A stretch of DNA of 64,000 bases from Bemisia tabaci (Eukaryota > Arthropoda > Insecta > Hemiptera > Aleyrodidae): the NCBI RefSeq assembly GCF_918797505.1, contig NC_092793.1, positions 79,233,912 through 79,297,911 of the forward strand, in the 5' to 3' direction. The position numbers and the translations under genes were made by a program. Positions within the stretch are counted from its first letter, which is position 1; each line of letters starts with the position of its first letter. Below the pieces are notes generated by a model. It searched no databases. It saw nothing but the letters and a program-made list of their open reading frames with translations, and was not told the origin of the DNA. Of the stretch, positions 56,101 through 63,324 are shown piece after piece.

Positions 56101-59100
56101 CATCAATTCAGAACCAATTGAAACTTGCCTTCGACGACATTGGGAGATAGAGGAACCCCCGTCAAGGCCAGTCAAAAGTCCAAATGACCTCTTAGCTGAG
56201 GAACTTTTCGTGGAAAAACACGCAAGAGATGAAATAATCGAATGCGCCGGTGAATGCAACATGGAGCTGAAAAAGTGGTCAAGCAATGACCCAGAAATAT
56301 TGGAAGACTTGCCGGAGTCCAATCTCAAAACTCCAGTAGAATTTTCAGATGCAAACAGTTCCGAATCGCTTCTCGGATTACAATGGCAGCCAAGCAGCGA
56401 TATATTCTCATTCAAGGTTGAGAAAATCACACCGGTGTACACAAAAAGAGGTATCGCCTCAGTTGTCGCCCAAATCTTTGATCCACTTGGCCTGATATCA
56501 CCAATTATGCTAAAAGGCAAGCAATTTCTTCAACAACTGTGGTTATTAGGCATAGATTGGGACGAGGCGGTGCCCCTCGAGCTTCAAGCACAGTGGAAAA
56601 AGTACACCGAAGAACTCATCAAAATTTCCGAGATCCGTATTCCGCGTCATGTGTCTCTGATCAATGGAGTAAAATTTGATCTTGTCGGGTTTAGCGACGC
56701 CAGTAAATTAGGATACAGCGGCAACGTGTATCTGAGGGTCGAAATCAGCTCCGGTGAGGTCAAAACCAGCCTTTTAATGGCGAAAACTAAGGTGGCACCG
56801 CTAAAACCGATGAGCATCCCTAGGCTGGAGTTGCAGGGGGCGGCGCTATTAACAGAGCTACTAGATGCTGCTCACTACATATGTTCAATGGCTCATCCAA
56901 TCAGGAAGGTGTTCGCCTATTCAGACTCCACAGTCGTCTTATCATGGCTCCAAACTCCTCCCTACCGGCTCAAAGTATTCATCGCTAATCGAGTTACTCG
57001 AATTTTAGAAGTATTAACACCTCAACATTGGGGGCATGTCAAGTCTGAAGATAATCCGAGCGATCTGGCCAGCCGAGGCTGCATGCCAGACAGATTGGCA
57101 GACAACAGTTTATGGTGGCATGGACCAAAATGGTTGCAAGAGCCAGAAGAAAAATGGCCGAAGTTGAGTCCATTTGACCCAGAAAGCAAAGCAGAAATCA
57201 TCGACAAACTACCGGACATCGTCACGCTGGTACAAAATAAACAAGAATCATGGGAGGAAACTTTCTTAAAATCATTTTCAGGATTTGTTCCTCTGCTCAG
57301 AACCACCGTTTGGATGTTGAGATTTATCTATAATACCCGGCATCCTACCCAGAAAAGAACTGGACAGATTTCCAGTGCGGAGCTACAAGAAGCCCGGCAC
57401 TGGTGGATAAAAATTATTCAAGGCAAAGAATTTAAATCAGAAATCAAAACATTGAGCGAGAAAAAAGAGAGCCCTGCCTCTTTATGCAAACTTCGTCCTT
57501 TTTTAGATGAACAGGGATTATTGCGAGTCGGTGGTCGACTCAGGCACTCAGACATGAGTTACGACTTCAAATTTCCCATTTTATTGCCTAAAAATCATCA
57601 TTTCACTCAACTGGTAATCGAATATTATCACGATATGACACTTCACGGCGGTCCCAGCTCAACTTTAGCAGCAATTAATCAGCGATTTTGGATAATTAAT
57701 GGGCGTGCTGTGGTCAGATCTAAACTTCAAAAGTGCATCCAGTGTTTTAAAGTCAGACCAAAATTCACGCAGCCACTTATGGGTGATTTACCAAAATGGA
57801 GGGTTCAGGCAGCATATCCGTTTCTCAATACAGCATGTGACTACGGCGGACCATTCCAAGTCAAAGAAAACAAACTCAGAAATGCAAGGCAAACGAAGGG
57901 GTATCTAGCCCTATTTATTTGTATGGCTACTAAAGCGGTACACCTGGAATTTGTAAGCGAATTGACTACAAAGGCCTTTGAAGGGGCATTAGCTCGATTT
58001 GTCTCTCGCAGAGGATTATGCAAAAATATGTTCTCTGATAACGGCACCAACTTCGTAGGAATGAATAACTCTTTAAAAGAGCTATATGCATTCTTAAAAA
58101 CTAATGAAACAAGCATTGCGGAAAAGCTAAGCAAAAAGGAAATCAATTGGCATTTTCAGCCCGCTTCCGCGCCAAATTTTGGTGGACTACATGAAGCAGG
58201 GATAAAATCCGCAAAACATCATCTCAAAAGAATCATGGGTACTCAAATTTTCAACTTCGAGGAAATGACTACACTCGTGACTCGAGTGGAGGCAATAATG
58301 AACTCTAGGCCGCTCTGCCCGCTAGCAACAGATCCCTCAGATATGGACGCCTTGACCCCAGGTCATTTTCTTGTGGGTCACCCACTCAACGCCTTACCCG
58401 AAGAAAATCTAACAGAAACCCTTTCTAATCGCGTGGATAGATGGGGCTTGATAAACAAAGCCAGTCAACATTTTTGGCAAACATGGAAAAATGAGTACAT
58501 CAACTGTTTGAGGCAGCGATCAAAATGGACTCAAGAAACTGATCCAATAAAAATTGATGATCTCGTCATTATTCAAGACAATAATTTACCTCCTCAGCAA
58601 TGGAGATTAGGACGAATCACCAAGTGCTTTCCGGGCCCTGATGACGTCACACGCGTCGTCGATGTCAAAACCACCACGGGGACTTTACGGCGCCCAGTTT
58701 CCAAGCTCTGCCGCCTCCCCATAAGTTCAGACATGGGCCACCAAATATGAGCTTCTAAACTAACAAATTTTTTGAAACACTTCTCTGTTGAACGTGCGCT
58801 CGTTCAACGGGGGGAGTATGTCTGATTTCCCCTTTATAAAAAATAATAATAATTATAATAAATTCTAGAAATCAACTTCTCAGCATTCTCAACTCATATC
58901 AGACCAATTCACAAAATTAAAACGTGTAAAATGATGTAAAATTGCGATGTTCCCAAACGGTCTCCATTTCAAGCATTACGATCAATGTAGCTTAACCTTG
59001 GTGATCGGGCGAACAACTCTGCACTAGACGTCAACTTTCAACCGCGCAGTAATGAGATCCTTTGTTCAGCAGCACGCAAGCGCCGCCGCCAATGACGAGT

Positions 59101-62100
59101 CAGCGCGCAATCGCAGTACCTGCCGCAGCCAATCACAAGTCACCGCGGCGCACGAGATTTGAACTTCGCCACAATAGAGCCCGCGCAATACAAATTCAGC
59201 GGCCAGCGGCAGCTTTCCCGCCCAATTCACTCTTGCTTCGCCAACCGACCAATCACAAGCAAGTTGGTTTCCCGCATTCGCACACAAAGGAAATCTGCAT
59301 ATAAATATACCCGCAAATCGCTAATCAATTCACTCTGAATGCAGCAGTCGACCAAGAAGCACCTCACTCTCAAGCTCTCAACAAGGATCAAGTCAAATCA
59401 AGCCCAGCAAGCAGCTGAAGAAATATCCTACGGAGCTCAGCAAGAAATTGGCGTTTTTTGGATCAAGACCGAAGTTCAGTTTCCCGCTACATTGGCACCA
59501 AGGTCAAGCATTAGCGGTCATCATTACACAGAACGAAGCAAATTCATCATTTCAAGCATTCAAAATTATTCAACTTCCAGTCATCTCTATTTCGGACTCA
59601 TACAGTTTGTATACCACCTCCAATTTGGAGAAGCCAGTGCTGCCGTTTCCCGGAACTAATTCCGAATTTCGGAACTTTTGGAGTTTCTCGGAATTTTTCC
59701 CGGAATCTTTGTAATTCTCGGAATATCCCGGAATTTTTGCGTTTTTTCGGATTTTACCCGGAATTTTTGCCTTTTTTTCGGATTTTTTCCCGAAATTTTT
59801 GCCTTTTTTCGGATTTTTCCCGGAATTTAGGCCATTTTTGTAGGAATTTTTTATATTTTCATCGGAGGTATTGAGATTAAACTGGACATTTTCTCGCAAT
59901 GATCATTCTGGAAATGGGGATTCTGTTTTCTAGAATTTTCTCGAGTGTCGTATCCATCTTCCCGCGGTTTTCTACCAAACCTATAACCTCAAGAAAGAAA
60001 ATCAAAATATGAAAATAATGAAATGAACTGAACAACTGTTCACATCATGTTTTGGTGCTTGTTACTAAGTAGTTTTTTTAAGTAAATAGTTAACTATCAG
60101 TGATTTCGTGTCTATTTTTGTCCAAGCCGTACTTATTTTTCTCCTTGTCCTTTTTCTATATTTGTTTGTTATTTTCAAGTAAGAAAATAAATTATTAGAA
60201 AATTAAAGCCAATTTATGCATTAAAACCAAAAAATTCCTTTCCTAAACGGAAGTGTCAGTCGAGCTTCTATACAACACACTACACATCCAGTGCAGTGAC
60301 TCTGAAGAAAACAAGTTCAAAGCTAAAAATTTCAAAAGTTGATGTAGCATAAATGAAAAAAAAAAAGTGCTCTGAAAATTTATTAAGCAGCAAATATTTT
60401 TCTGCTGGGAAAACCTATGTTCCTAAAAAAGAAAAGCTTCAAGTAAATGGGCTGATCCATTTAAATGTGTTATTTTTACATCTCTAATGTTTAATCTTCA
60501 ACTTATATAAAAATAAAATAATTTGCAGAGTTTTCATTCCGGGGAGATGGTCAATTATATGTCAATTAATTAATTATTAATTACAATTAATTCCCATTCC
60601 TTAATGCGGGCTTTTCAAACGATTTAACTGTTTTATAGGACAGCCGCCCCTTAAAATCACTGTCAGGGCGTCATAATTACGTCCAAACCAGTTGAGAACT
60701 GTTCATTTAATATTCATGACGCCCTGACAATGATTTTAAGGGGTGGCCGTCTTATAAAACGGGTAAACCATTTGAAAAGCCCGCGTCAGGAATCGGAATT
60801 AATTCCTGGCCGATCTCGGAACTTTTTCCCGGAATATTTGAAAATAATCGGAATAAAATAGTTCCGAATCACGGAATCTTGGGCTGAGCGAGAACGGCAG
60901 CACTGGGAGAAGCCGATTCTTCGGAATCTGGAATAATAATAAGTGCAATCGCACATAGCTCTCAATATTCAAATCCTTTTGGTTTTCCTGCTCACTGCAG
61001 AAGCCGGTGTACTATACGCCTGGTAACCCTTCAGGTTTCCTATCCAAGGATAGTAGCCGATTCACTCTGAGTCCGGTAAAAATAAAAACTCCAAGCAGGA
61101 TCTCTTCCAGATCATTAAATCAATTTTGAAGTCACCTCAAATCTTTCTCTTCTCACTCTCATTTTCCGAGCCAAGGCAAATTGGGGGGTCGCTGCGGCTC
61201 TTCACTTGTCTCGCTTCAATACCTCATATCCTATTCCATCTTTTCTTTCTTTCCTATCATTTCTTCAATTGGTCCCTCGGTAAAATTCACTTTCAACCTT
61301 TAGGTCTATTGTTGTTTTTTCATCATTTTTTTGAACCGTCACTCTTCATTGTAAATAAAAAGTGTATGCTGTCAAATTTTGAGACAGAACTAGAATCGCA
61401 ACCAGAGCCATCGAAGAGGTAGGTAGATGTTTTTCCAGCCACAGCGTCGATTTTTACGAGGATTTTCAACTTTTGTAAACAACATCATTACGAATGCTAT
61501 CTCCTTTTTTACACTGAAACTTTTCAAACCACGCTGAAGATGAGTACCTATATTTTCAACAAGTGCTCTCTCAGTTCTGAAAGTATCCTATGCAGAGGAT
61601 TTCACTAGCAACATAAACTGAACGTAGACGGGTGATGATGTGATTAGAGATCAATTTTCACCTCTTTTTGGCCAACAAAAACTTGAAATTAGCCGCTTTC
61701 AAATAAATCTAACGACATTTAAAAGTGAATTAATTTTAATTTTGGAAATAATAAATTTTTACCGTACCAATATACTTCTCTATAAATCATTTAGATTGTC
61801 ATCAGTTTTACTTGGTGGACAATTATTTGACAACTTGGACGCATCATTCTACAATTGACTACACTGTATTTATCTCATAGGAGATAATGTATTTCAATAT
61901 CAACTCTCCTTTTTTCAAAATGCAGTATAAACTTGAGGATCCTGGAGGAACTTGGTGGATCTCTGCCATGACAGAATTCTGTGGCGGGTAGGCGTCGCAG
62001 AGCGCCCTAGCGCGCCGTAAAATCGACTTATACATACATACAGTATAAACTTGTCAGATTCCACGAGAGTCTCTTTCACTGTATCTCTCCTCGCTTAATA

Positions 62101-63240
62101 TACGTTGAAAGAACATGGATCCAGGTGAGGTTTGGAAAACCCCCTAGCTGTGACATTGCACTGCAGACAAAGTTACCTCCTGATTTTTTCCTCTAAAGAA
62201 GTGAAATAATGCACTAATGTGAGAGGGATATGCGAGGTATTCCGCAAACGTTGCATTAAAAGCACATGCACATTGCAACGCGGTGATCGTAAACAGTGTC
62301 AATGAATAGATAATCAACAGTTTGCAAAGCTCTCGGAAGCGAGTATAACGCTGATGTCGGAATGCATCCGATAATCATGCCGCGTTTTTTCCGAACACAA
62401 CTCGCTACTAAAAAACCGTCATTTCTTCGGCGAAATTGCAACCAGTGATCCAGAGCGAATGGTCTAATTGTATTGATGCAGTCGTCGCATAAGGCCTGCT
62501 GAAATCTGATGAACAGTAGTAACAATGCCCTCGGTTATGGGAAGTGTTGAGAATGCATCGTCGAAGTGCCTCACAGCGCACGTAACATGCATTATGTGCA
62601 ATACTGCACCAAAATGCTCTTGATAGGTATTCAAAGTATACGCATAATTGACTGCGTTGACGTGTAATGTACCCATTAATGAGAAAAATGCAATAATTTT
62701 TAGACTTGGCGCTCTCCAATTAATTGAAAATGTTTTAATGCATTTTATACTGAATCCACTCTGGGGAGATCATAAAGCAGAAGTACTAAAGTATTGTTCA
62801 CCTTAGATGAGTAAGAAGTTCGGAAGAAGTTTTCAAGACGGTTTGATTTCGGAAATGAAAAATAGCCATAAAGTAACAATGTAGACCTTGCGAAACGTCA
62901 AAAGAAAATTTCGCGCGAAAGGAGAATGATTATGCAGTGCTTAGGACCGCCGTGAAATCAAGTTCTACATCAAAACGATGTTTTTTTCAATGTTCTGAGT
63001 AGAGCGTTTTTGGAATAAGTACATCTATTCTCCCCGAGCCATCGAAATTTTGTCTCGTTGCCGTAATTTAAATTCACTTATTTTAAATCATCAATCATCA
63101 ATCATCACATCAACATTAATACTAAATTAATTTACCTGTATACTGAGAACAGCGTTCGTTGATAAGGTGAGGACCAAGAAGCATATCCCCAGGTACACCA
63201 AATTAAAGTCCCGCTTCTTGCACACAGCTTCGGAATTCAT
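32121..63240 (-). CDS. UNC93-like protein, gene 3 (466 aa, complete)
   Basis: Eight exons on the - strand: 63240-63136 (ATG), 45316-45159, 43414-43238, 39064-38793, 35392-35267, 34585-34414, 32771-32636, 32375-32121 (TAG). They sum to 1401 bp; all introns are GT-AG and no internal stop appears. Signature HALLWTAQGTYLIENS is in exon 3, and the tail QEFMPKEHATTMIIM is in exon 8. Exons 3, 6 and 7 have exactly the lengths of gene 2, and exon 5 that of gene 1. It is a predicted multi-pass UNC-93 family protein of the plasma or an internal membrane. Intron 1 is 17.8 kb because it contains a whole BEL retrotransposon, a mariner, LINE remnants and MITEs. A TATAAATA lies 77 bp before the ATG. Gene 3 is most like gene 2 and probably a tandem duplicate of it. 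Confidence 0.93.
33031..33648. mobile_element. Long-TIR foldback, copy 3 (618 bp)
   Basis: AATGGGCCTGTTGCATGCAA at left, TTGCATGCAACAGGCCCATT at right. The arms extend over 150 bp with few mismatches. Intron 6 of gene 3. Confidence 0.8.
34083..34322 (+). repeat. Tandem duplication, 2 x 128 bp
   Basis: The block from CACGGTATTT (34091) to AGGTCATCT (34194) is repeated at 34219-34322 with very few differences. It ends 91 bp from the gene 3 exon at 34414. Confidence 0.85.
35393..36118. other. Intron 4 of gene 3, near part
   Basis: No element recognised; a C run sits at 36049-36061. Confidence 0.45.
36119..36350 (+). repeat. Degenerate relative of the palindrome module
   Basis: GCGCAACGCGTGGAGTATT, CTTGAAGGCGC, GCAATGCGTGAAGTATT and CTCGCGGAGTTGAG recall the 75-bp palindrome and its side block, in duplicated and decayed form. 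An open frame across it is a by-product. Confidence 0.45.
36770..36985. repeat. Foldback-like repeat, relative of 13885
   Basis: ACCACGTATTTTCATTTGCG at left, ACCGCAATGAAGAGACGTGG-type right end. Only loosely conserved. Confidence 0.35.
37075..37329. mobile_element. CTGCCGTG MITE, copy 4
   Basis: CTACCGTGCTAAGGAAAAAC at left, CCTTGGCACGGCAG at right, 255 bp. Flanks GATG and TATG differ by one base. Intron 4 of gene 3. Confidence 0.75.
38242..38511. mobile_element. Foldback element, uninterrupted copy
   Basis: CTGCGGGCTGATTATTGAAA at left and its complement ending AATAATCAGCCCGCAG at right. Arms of about 90 bp. It provides the empty site for the nested insertion at 13110. Intron 4 of gene 3. 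Confidence 0.75.
38536..38754. mobile_element. 219-bp MITE, TA duplication
   Basis: CAGGGTTATTCAAAAGTCAC and the complement ending AATAACCCTG, flanked by TA (38534-38535 and 38755-38756). Tc1/mariner type. It ends 38 bp from the gene 3 exon at 38793. Confidence 0.8.
39117..39370. mobile_element. CTGCCGTG MITE, copy 5
   Basis: CTACCGTGCGAAGGAAAAAC at left, TCACGGCAG at right, 254 bp, with an exact CATA on both sides (39113-39116 and 39371-39374). 52 bp upstream of the gene 3 exon ending at 39064. Confidence 0.8.
39375..41458. other. Intron 3 of gene 3, mostly unassigned
   Basis: AT-rich, with T runs and a TTTATT simple-repeat tract at 40607-40725. No exon or bounded element recognised. Confidence 0.5.
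41459..41866. mobile_element. CACTG...CAGTG MITE rich in GGTAA/TTACC
   Basis: Ends CACTGAAAAAAAGTTCTCGG and GAGATTTTTTTTTCAGTG. The interior repeats TTACCAA / TTGGTAA words on both strands, so it can form many alternative hairpins. Intron 3 of gene 3. Confidence 0.65.
42142..42290. repeat. ATCGAT-rich foldback MITE, copy 3
   Basis: Contains ATCGATTGATC, the CGCTACGAACACC centre and CAAATGGGGAAATATCGATA. Related to 795-939 and 20979-21110. Confidence 0.55.
44040..44112. repeat. GC-rich palindrome, copy E
   Basis: GGCGCCTACAAACCTAACGA to the complement; TTGCGCAA centre. Very close to copy D. Confidence 0.8.
44736..44982. mobile_element. GGAC...GTCC MITE nested in the GTCCAC element
   Basis: GGACTGAGTTAAGCAGAAAG at left, CTTTCTGTTTAACTCCGTCC at right, 247 bp. 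The sister element at 30631 shows the empty site, so ATTT is the 4-bp target duplication. Another end of this family lies at 45105-45131. Confidence 0.8.
45349..45858. mobile_element. 510-bp MITE filled with CATATGAGT repeats
   Basis: Ends CCCTGCTAAAAATGATGAGT and CTCACCATTTTTAGCAGGG, with TA on both sides. The interior is an irregular array of CATATGAGT(T) words on both strands. Its edge is about 30 bp from the gene 3 exon ending at 45316. Confidence 0.75.
46582..46718. mobile_element. 137-bp GGAC...GTCC MITE, copy 2
   Basis: GGACTACATTTTTCAATTTG to the end ATGCAGTCC, exactly as long as 14133-14269. Flanks GTTT and ATTT. Intron 1 of gene 3. Confidence 0.75.
47178..47463 (+). pseudogene. LINE remnant (3' end of a reverse transcriptase ORF)
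   Basis: Read in two frames joined by one frameshift near 47285, the sequence gives IWYGHF, then MAEDRLPKEVLD, PGKRRRERPMRSWRDEIEAE and a stop at 47461. This is the conserved C-terminal end of endonuclease-reverse transcriptase proteins from non-LTR elements. An in-frame TAG also interrupts it, so it is dead. The tail ATAAATCGACCTTTA follows. Intron 1 of gene 3. Confidence 0.6.
47510..48598. other. Intron 1 of gene 3, unassigned stretch
   Basis: No gene, TIR or tandem repeat recognised. Confidence 0.45.
48599..48851. mobile_element. CTGCCGTG MITE, copy 6 (best preserved)
   Basis: CTGCCGTGCTAAGGAAAAAC at left, complete complement ending AGCACGGCAG at right, 253 bp. CGTA on both sides (48595-48598 and 48852-48855). 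Confidence 0.85.
48898..49019. mobile_element. 122-bp GGACGTATTTCT MITE
   Basis: GGACGTATTTCTATCAAACG and its complement; nearly the entire element is one hairpin. AATT on both sides (48894-48897 and 49020-49023). Confidence 0.85.
49367..49593. mobile_element. CACTG...CAGTG foldback MITE, copy 3
   Basis: Left CACTGAAAAAAAAACACATT, right TGTTTTTTTCCCAGTG, both ends complete. Arms contain GAGTCCAGACTCTTG. 227 bp. Confidence 0.8.
49837..50072. mobile_element. piggyBac-type MITE, copy 2, CTAA flanks
   Basis: Closely matches 18892-19133 (CCCTTTGTTGCGTGAGC at left, ATGCAACGCTATGCAATAAG at right). The flanking tetranucleotide is CTAA on both sides (49833-49836 and 50073-50076) in place of TTAA. 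Confidence 0.7.
50077..51341. other. Intron 1 of gene 3, unassigned stretch
   Basis: Several short open frames, none with a motif I recognise. No repeat found by eye. Confidence 0.45.
51342..51440 (+). repeat. Possible tRNA-derived SINE head
   Basis: GAGATAGCTCAGATTAC resembles a pol III A box and GGGTTCGAATCTC, about 60 bases on, a B box. The stems of a real tRNA cannot be drawn convincingly. Best explained as a decayed tRNA-derived SINE; chance resemblance is possible. Confidence 0.35.
51568..52534 (-). mobile_element. Internally deleted mariner element
   Basis: The ends GGGTGTCCCAAAAGTACCGG and CCCGGTGCTTTTGGGACACC are inverted. Similarity between the two arms runs for about 180 bp, through AAACTTTCCTC on the inner side. 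TACGTA occurs on both sides and contains the TA expected for mariner. Only the C-terminal part of a transposase remains between the arms. Confidence 0.8.
51791..52345 (-). pseudogene. Mariner transposase fragment
   Basis: The - strand reads VMLIVFF, then after a frameshift FRGVIYQHFV, AYYCKVLKELRMHISRKR, HQDNARPHTS and PPISADLAPCDFW, to a TAA at 51791. The second and third catalytic aspartates (HQDN and PCDFW) are 34 residues apart, the DD34D spacing of mariner. The first aspartate, expected after VMLIVFF, falls at the frameshift and is not present. The N-terminal DNA-binding region is deleted, so it cannot be active. Confidence 0.8.
52923..54173 (+). repeat. 5' LTR of the BEL element (1251 bp)
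   Basis: TGTCTGATTTCC...CACTCTTCA. It contains three CCAAT boxes (53193, 53233, 53353), a TATA box and an AATAAA at 53906-53911, the order expected of a pol II LTR. Short open frames inside the LTR are probably not translated. Confidence 0.93.
53404..53411 (+). promoter_or_regulatory. TATA box of the BEL LTR
   Basis: TATAAATA, 47 bp after the third CCAAT box and about 25-30 bp before TCAATTCACTCT, a possible initiator. The same box is at 59300-59307 in the 3' LTR. Confidence 0.6.
54179..54194 (+). other. Primer binding site of the BEL element
   Basis: TGGTCCCTCGGGCCGG begins 5 bases after the LTR. TGG would pair with the CCA end of a tRNA; I could not name the tRNA. Confidence 0.6.
54233..58750 (+). 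CDS. BEL/Pao Gag-Pol polyprotein, RT core missing (1505 aa)
   Basis: A single uninterrupted frame from the first ATG after the PBS. Domain order: Gag (DUF1759-like, about 135-290, start LPKLELPQFTGKLEDW), two zinc-binding CCHC-like knots (about 340-410), aspartic protease (DUF1758-like; D459 in LIDSAAMSTFI), RNase H (D822, E866, D898, D944), integrase with an HHCC region (about 1120-1175) and a DDE triad at D1203, D1269, E1321, then a DUF5641-like C-terminus. Pao proteins should have about 250 residues of reverse transcriptase between the protease and RNase H parts. Here HARDE (663-667) runs within 13 residues into the LKKWSSN block that normally ends the RT, so the YVDD-type active site is gone but the frame is kept. 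It can supply Gag, protease and integrase but not its own reverse transcription. Confidence 0.93.
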   Translation: MVKRRNLHSPEVNESEKLADSLQKKRDIVFSRVKAIEKTFNDELSDENSEQFKPLFDRLSGFQDKFDLIQAELIGLNSDLPINSKIDIEQAQVEFDETILAAEVRFLSFTPKTSKIEVSNNHSTHVKSHSSSNVRLPKLELPQFTGKLEDWRSFYNLFMVSVHNVNESAKVKKFQYLLTSLKGEALDLVKGLDITDSNYDVAWEILCQRFQCERRHIFHHFNGLLDLPEVKDVQQIPSLLTKYREHTQALEGLDHKLSEYSSMLTAVMVQKLNNYFRKRFDDFRGTETKYPTIDSLVDFLEKECLQLDGSAATSTKSKHKQPPSKQTLTASVKPKQSSSQQKCPCCTQDHPIYFCESFLAKSIPERRSFVKEKNLCFNCMKFNHSSSVCKNQYTCKTCHKRHNSLLHLEDTSNQDSSKPPKTAMVSNSKPKEYACILGTALVLVKDSFGGYQPVRGLIDSAAMSTFITKRCANKLGLKIHKEAPPISGLGNQAVNDIHGTVECEIKSRIESQPVFTSTATIMTKITTDLPNISLPNTMRKPLRTLTLADPEWMKPGPVDLLIGADLYPHIYDGRKIILDENWPIALSSIYGWVMTGKFSAPHDATRTAAVTTSESAPITALLSINSEPIETCLRRHWEIEEPPSRPVKSPNDLLAEELFVEKHARDEIIECAGECNMELKKWSSNDPEILEDLPESNLKTPVEFSDANSSESLLGLQWQPSSDIFSFKVEKITPVYTKRGIASVVAQIFDPLGLISPIMLKGKQFLQQLWLLGIDWDEAVPLELQAQWKKYTEELIKISEIRIPRHVSLINGVKFDLVGFSDASKLGYSGNVYLRVEISSGEVKTSLLMAKTKVAPLKPMSIPRLELQGAALLTELLDAAHYICSMAHPIRKVFAYSDSTVVLSWLQTPPYRLKVFIANRVTRILEVLTPQHWGHVKSEDNPSDLASRGCMPDRLADNSLWWHGPKWLQEPEEKWPKLSPFDPESKAEIIDKLPDIVTLVQNKQESWEETFLKSFSGFVPLLRTTVWMLRFIYNTRHPTQKRTGQISSAELQEARHWWIKIIQGKEFKSEIKTLSEKKESPASLCKLRPFLDEQGLLRVGGRLRHSDMSYDFKFPILLPKNHHFTQLVIEYYHDMTLHGGPSSTLAAINQRFWIINGRAVVRSKLQKCIQCFKVRPKFTQPLMGDLPKWRVQAAYPFLNTACDYGGPFQVKENKLRNARQTKGYLALFICMATKAVHLEFVSELTTKAFEGALARFVSRRGLCKNMFSDNGTNFVGMNNSLKELYAFLKTNETSIAEKLSKKEINWHFQPASAPNFGGLHEAGIKSAKHHLKRIMGTQIFNFEEMTTLVTRVEAIMNSRPLCPLATDPSDMDALTPGHFLVGHPLNALPEENLTETLSNRVDRWGLINKASQHFWQTWKNEYINCLRQRSKWTQETDPIKIDDLVIIQDNNLPPQQWRLGRITKCFPGPDDVTRVVDVKTTTGTLRRPVSKLCRLPISSDMGHQI
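58809..58818 (+). other. Polypurine tract of the BEL element
   Basis: GGGGGGAGTA immediately before the TG of the 3' LTR, the plus-strand priming site. Confidence 0.8.
59635..60905. mobile_element. hAT-like non-autonomous element (1271 bp)
   Basis: Inverted ends CAGTGCTGCCGTT and AACGGCAGCACTG. GGAGAAGC is duplicated on both sides (59627-59634, 60906-60913), and the 5' LTR shows the empty site. An 8-bp duplication and CAG-type ends indicate the hAT superfamily. Near the left end CGGAATTTTTCCCGG words are repeated subterminally, and CGGAA words recur near the right end. No transposase frame is seen. Confidence 0.9.
60586..60805. repeat. Inverted repeat inside the hAT element
   Basis: Arms of about 85 bp, with GCGGGCTTTTCAAACG on the left and CATTTGAAAAGCCCGC on the right, continue through CCGCCCCTTAAAATCA and ACGCCCTGACA. 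It may be a still younger nested foldback. Confidence 0.7.
61920..62040 (+). repeat. Possible LINE 3' tail
   Basis: The end GCGCCGTAAAATCGACTTAT followed by ATACATAC microsatellite resembles the tail of the LINE remnant at 47178-47510 (AGCGCC ... ATAAATCGACC). The upstream part is compatible with a decayed reading frame but proves nothing alone. Confidence 0.35.
62041..63135. other. Intron 1 of gene 3, first part
   Basis: No gene or bounded element recognised. Short - strand open frames at 62256-62719 overlap each other and have no family motif. Confidence 0.45.
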
Positions 63241-63292
63241 CGCGCCGGATCAAGGGGATATATCCCACGATAGACACATACGTCACAAGCCC

Positions 63293-63324
63293 TGACGTCA
63301 CAATTGACGTCTCCCTTATTTATA
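63293..63324 (-). promoter_or_regulatory. Candidate promoter of UNC93-like gene 3
   Basis: On the - strand TATAAATA (63317-63324) lies 77 bp before the ATG at 63240. TGACGTCA (63293-63300), a perfect CRE/ATF palindrome, lies between the two, with further GACGTC words around it. Position and motifs agree with a TATA promoter and a short 5' UTR. Confidence 0.4.

Larger units (their letters stand above)
52923..61348 (+). mobile_element. BEL/Pao LTR retrotransposon, RT-deleted
   Basis: A structurally complete element: 5' LTR 52923-54173, PBS 54179-54194, one Gag-Pol frame 54233-58750, PPT 58809-58818, 3' LTR 58819-61348 (with a hAT insertion). TTGTA flanks both sides (52918-52922 and 61349-61353), a 5-bp target duplication. 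LTRs begin TG and end CA. Apart from the hAT insertion I found one LTR difference (53949 C, 61124 T), so insertion is recent. The RT core is absent from the frame. It lies in intron 1 of UNC93-like gene 3, opposite to its transcription. Confidence 0.95.
58819..61348 (+). repeat. 3' LTR of the BEL element, split by a hAT insertion
   Basis: Identical to the 5' LTR by eye except one base and 1279 extra bases (the 1271-bp hAT element plus its 8-bp duplication). LTR parts are 58819-59634 and 60914-61348. Confidence 0.93.

Noticed and set aside
55999..56520. 173-aa - strand frame in the BEL element
   Set aside because: Antisense shadow of the Gag-Pol frame.
59570..59899. Lysine- and asparagine-rich open frame on the - strand
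   Set aside because: It is the complement of repeated CGGAATTTTT words at the hAT end and crosses the LTR/hAT junction.
62256..62719. Three overlapping - strand open frames
   Set aside because: Mutually exclusive frames, no motif, no splice-site logic with gene 3.
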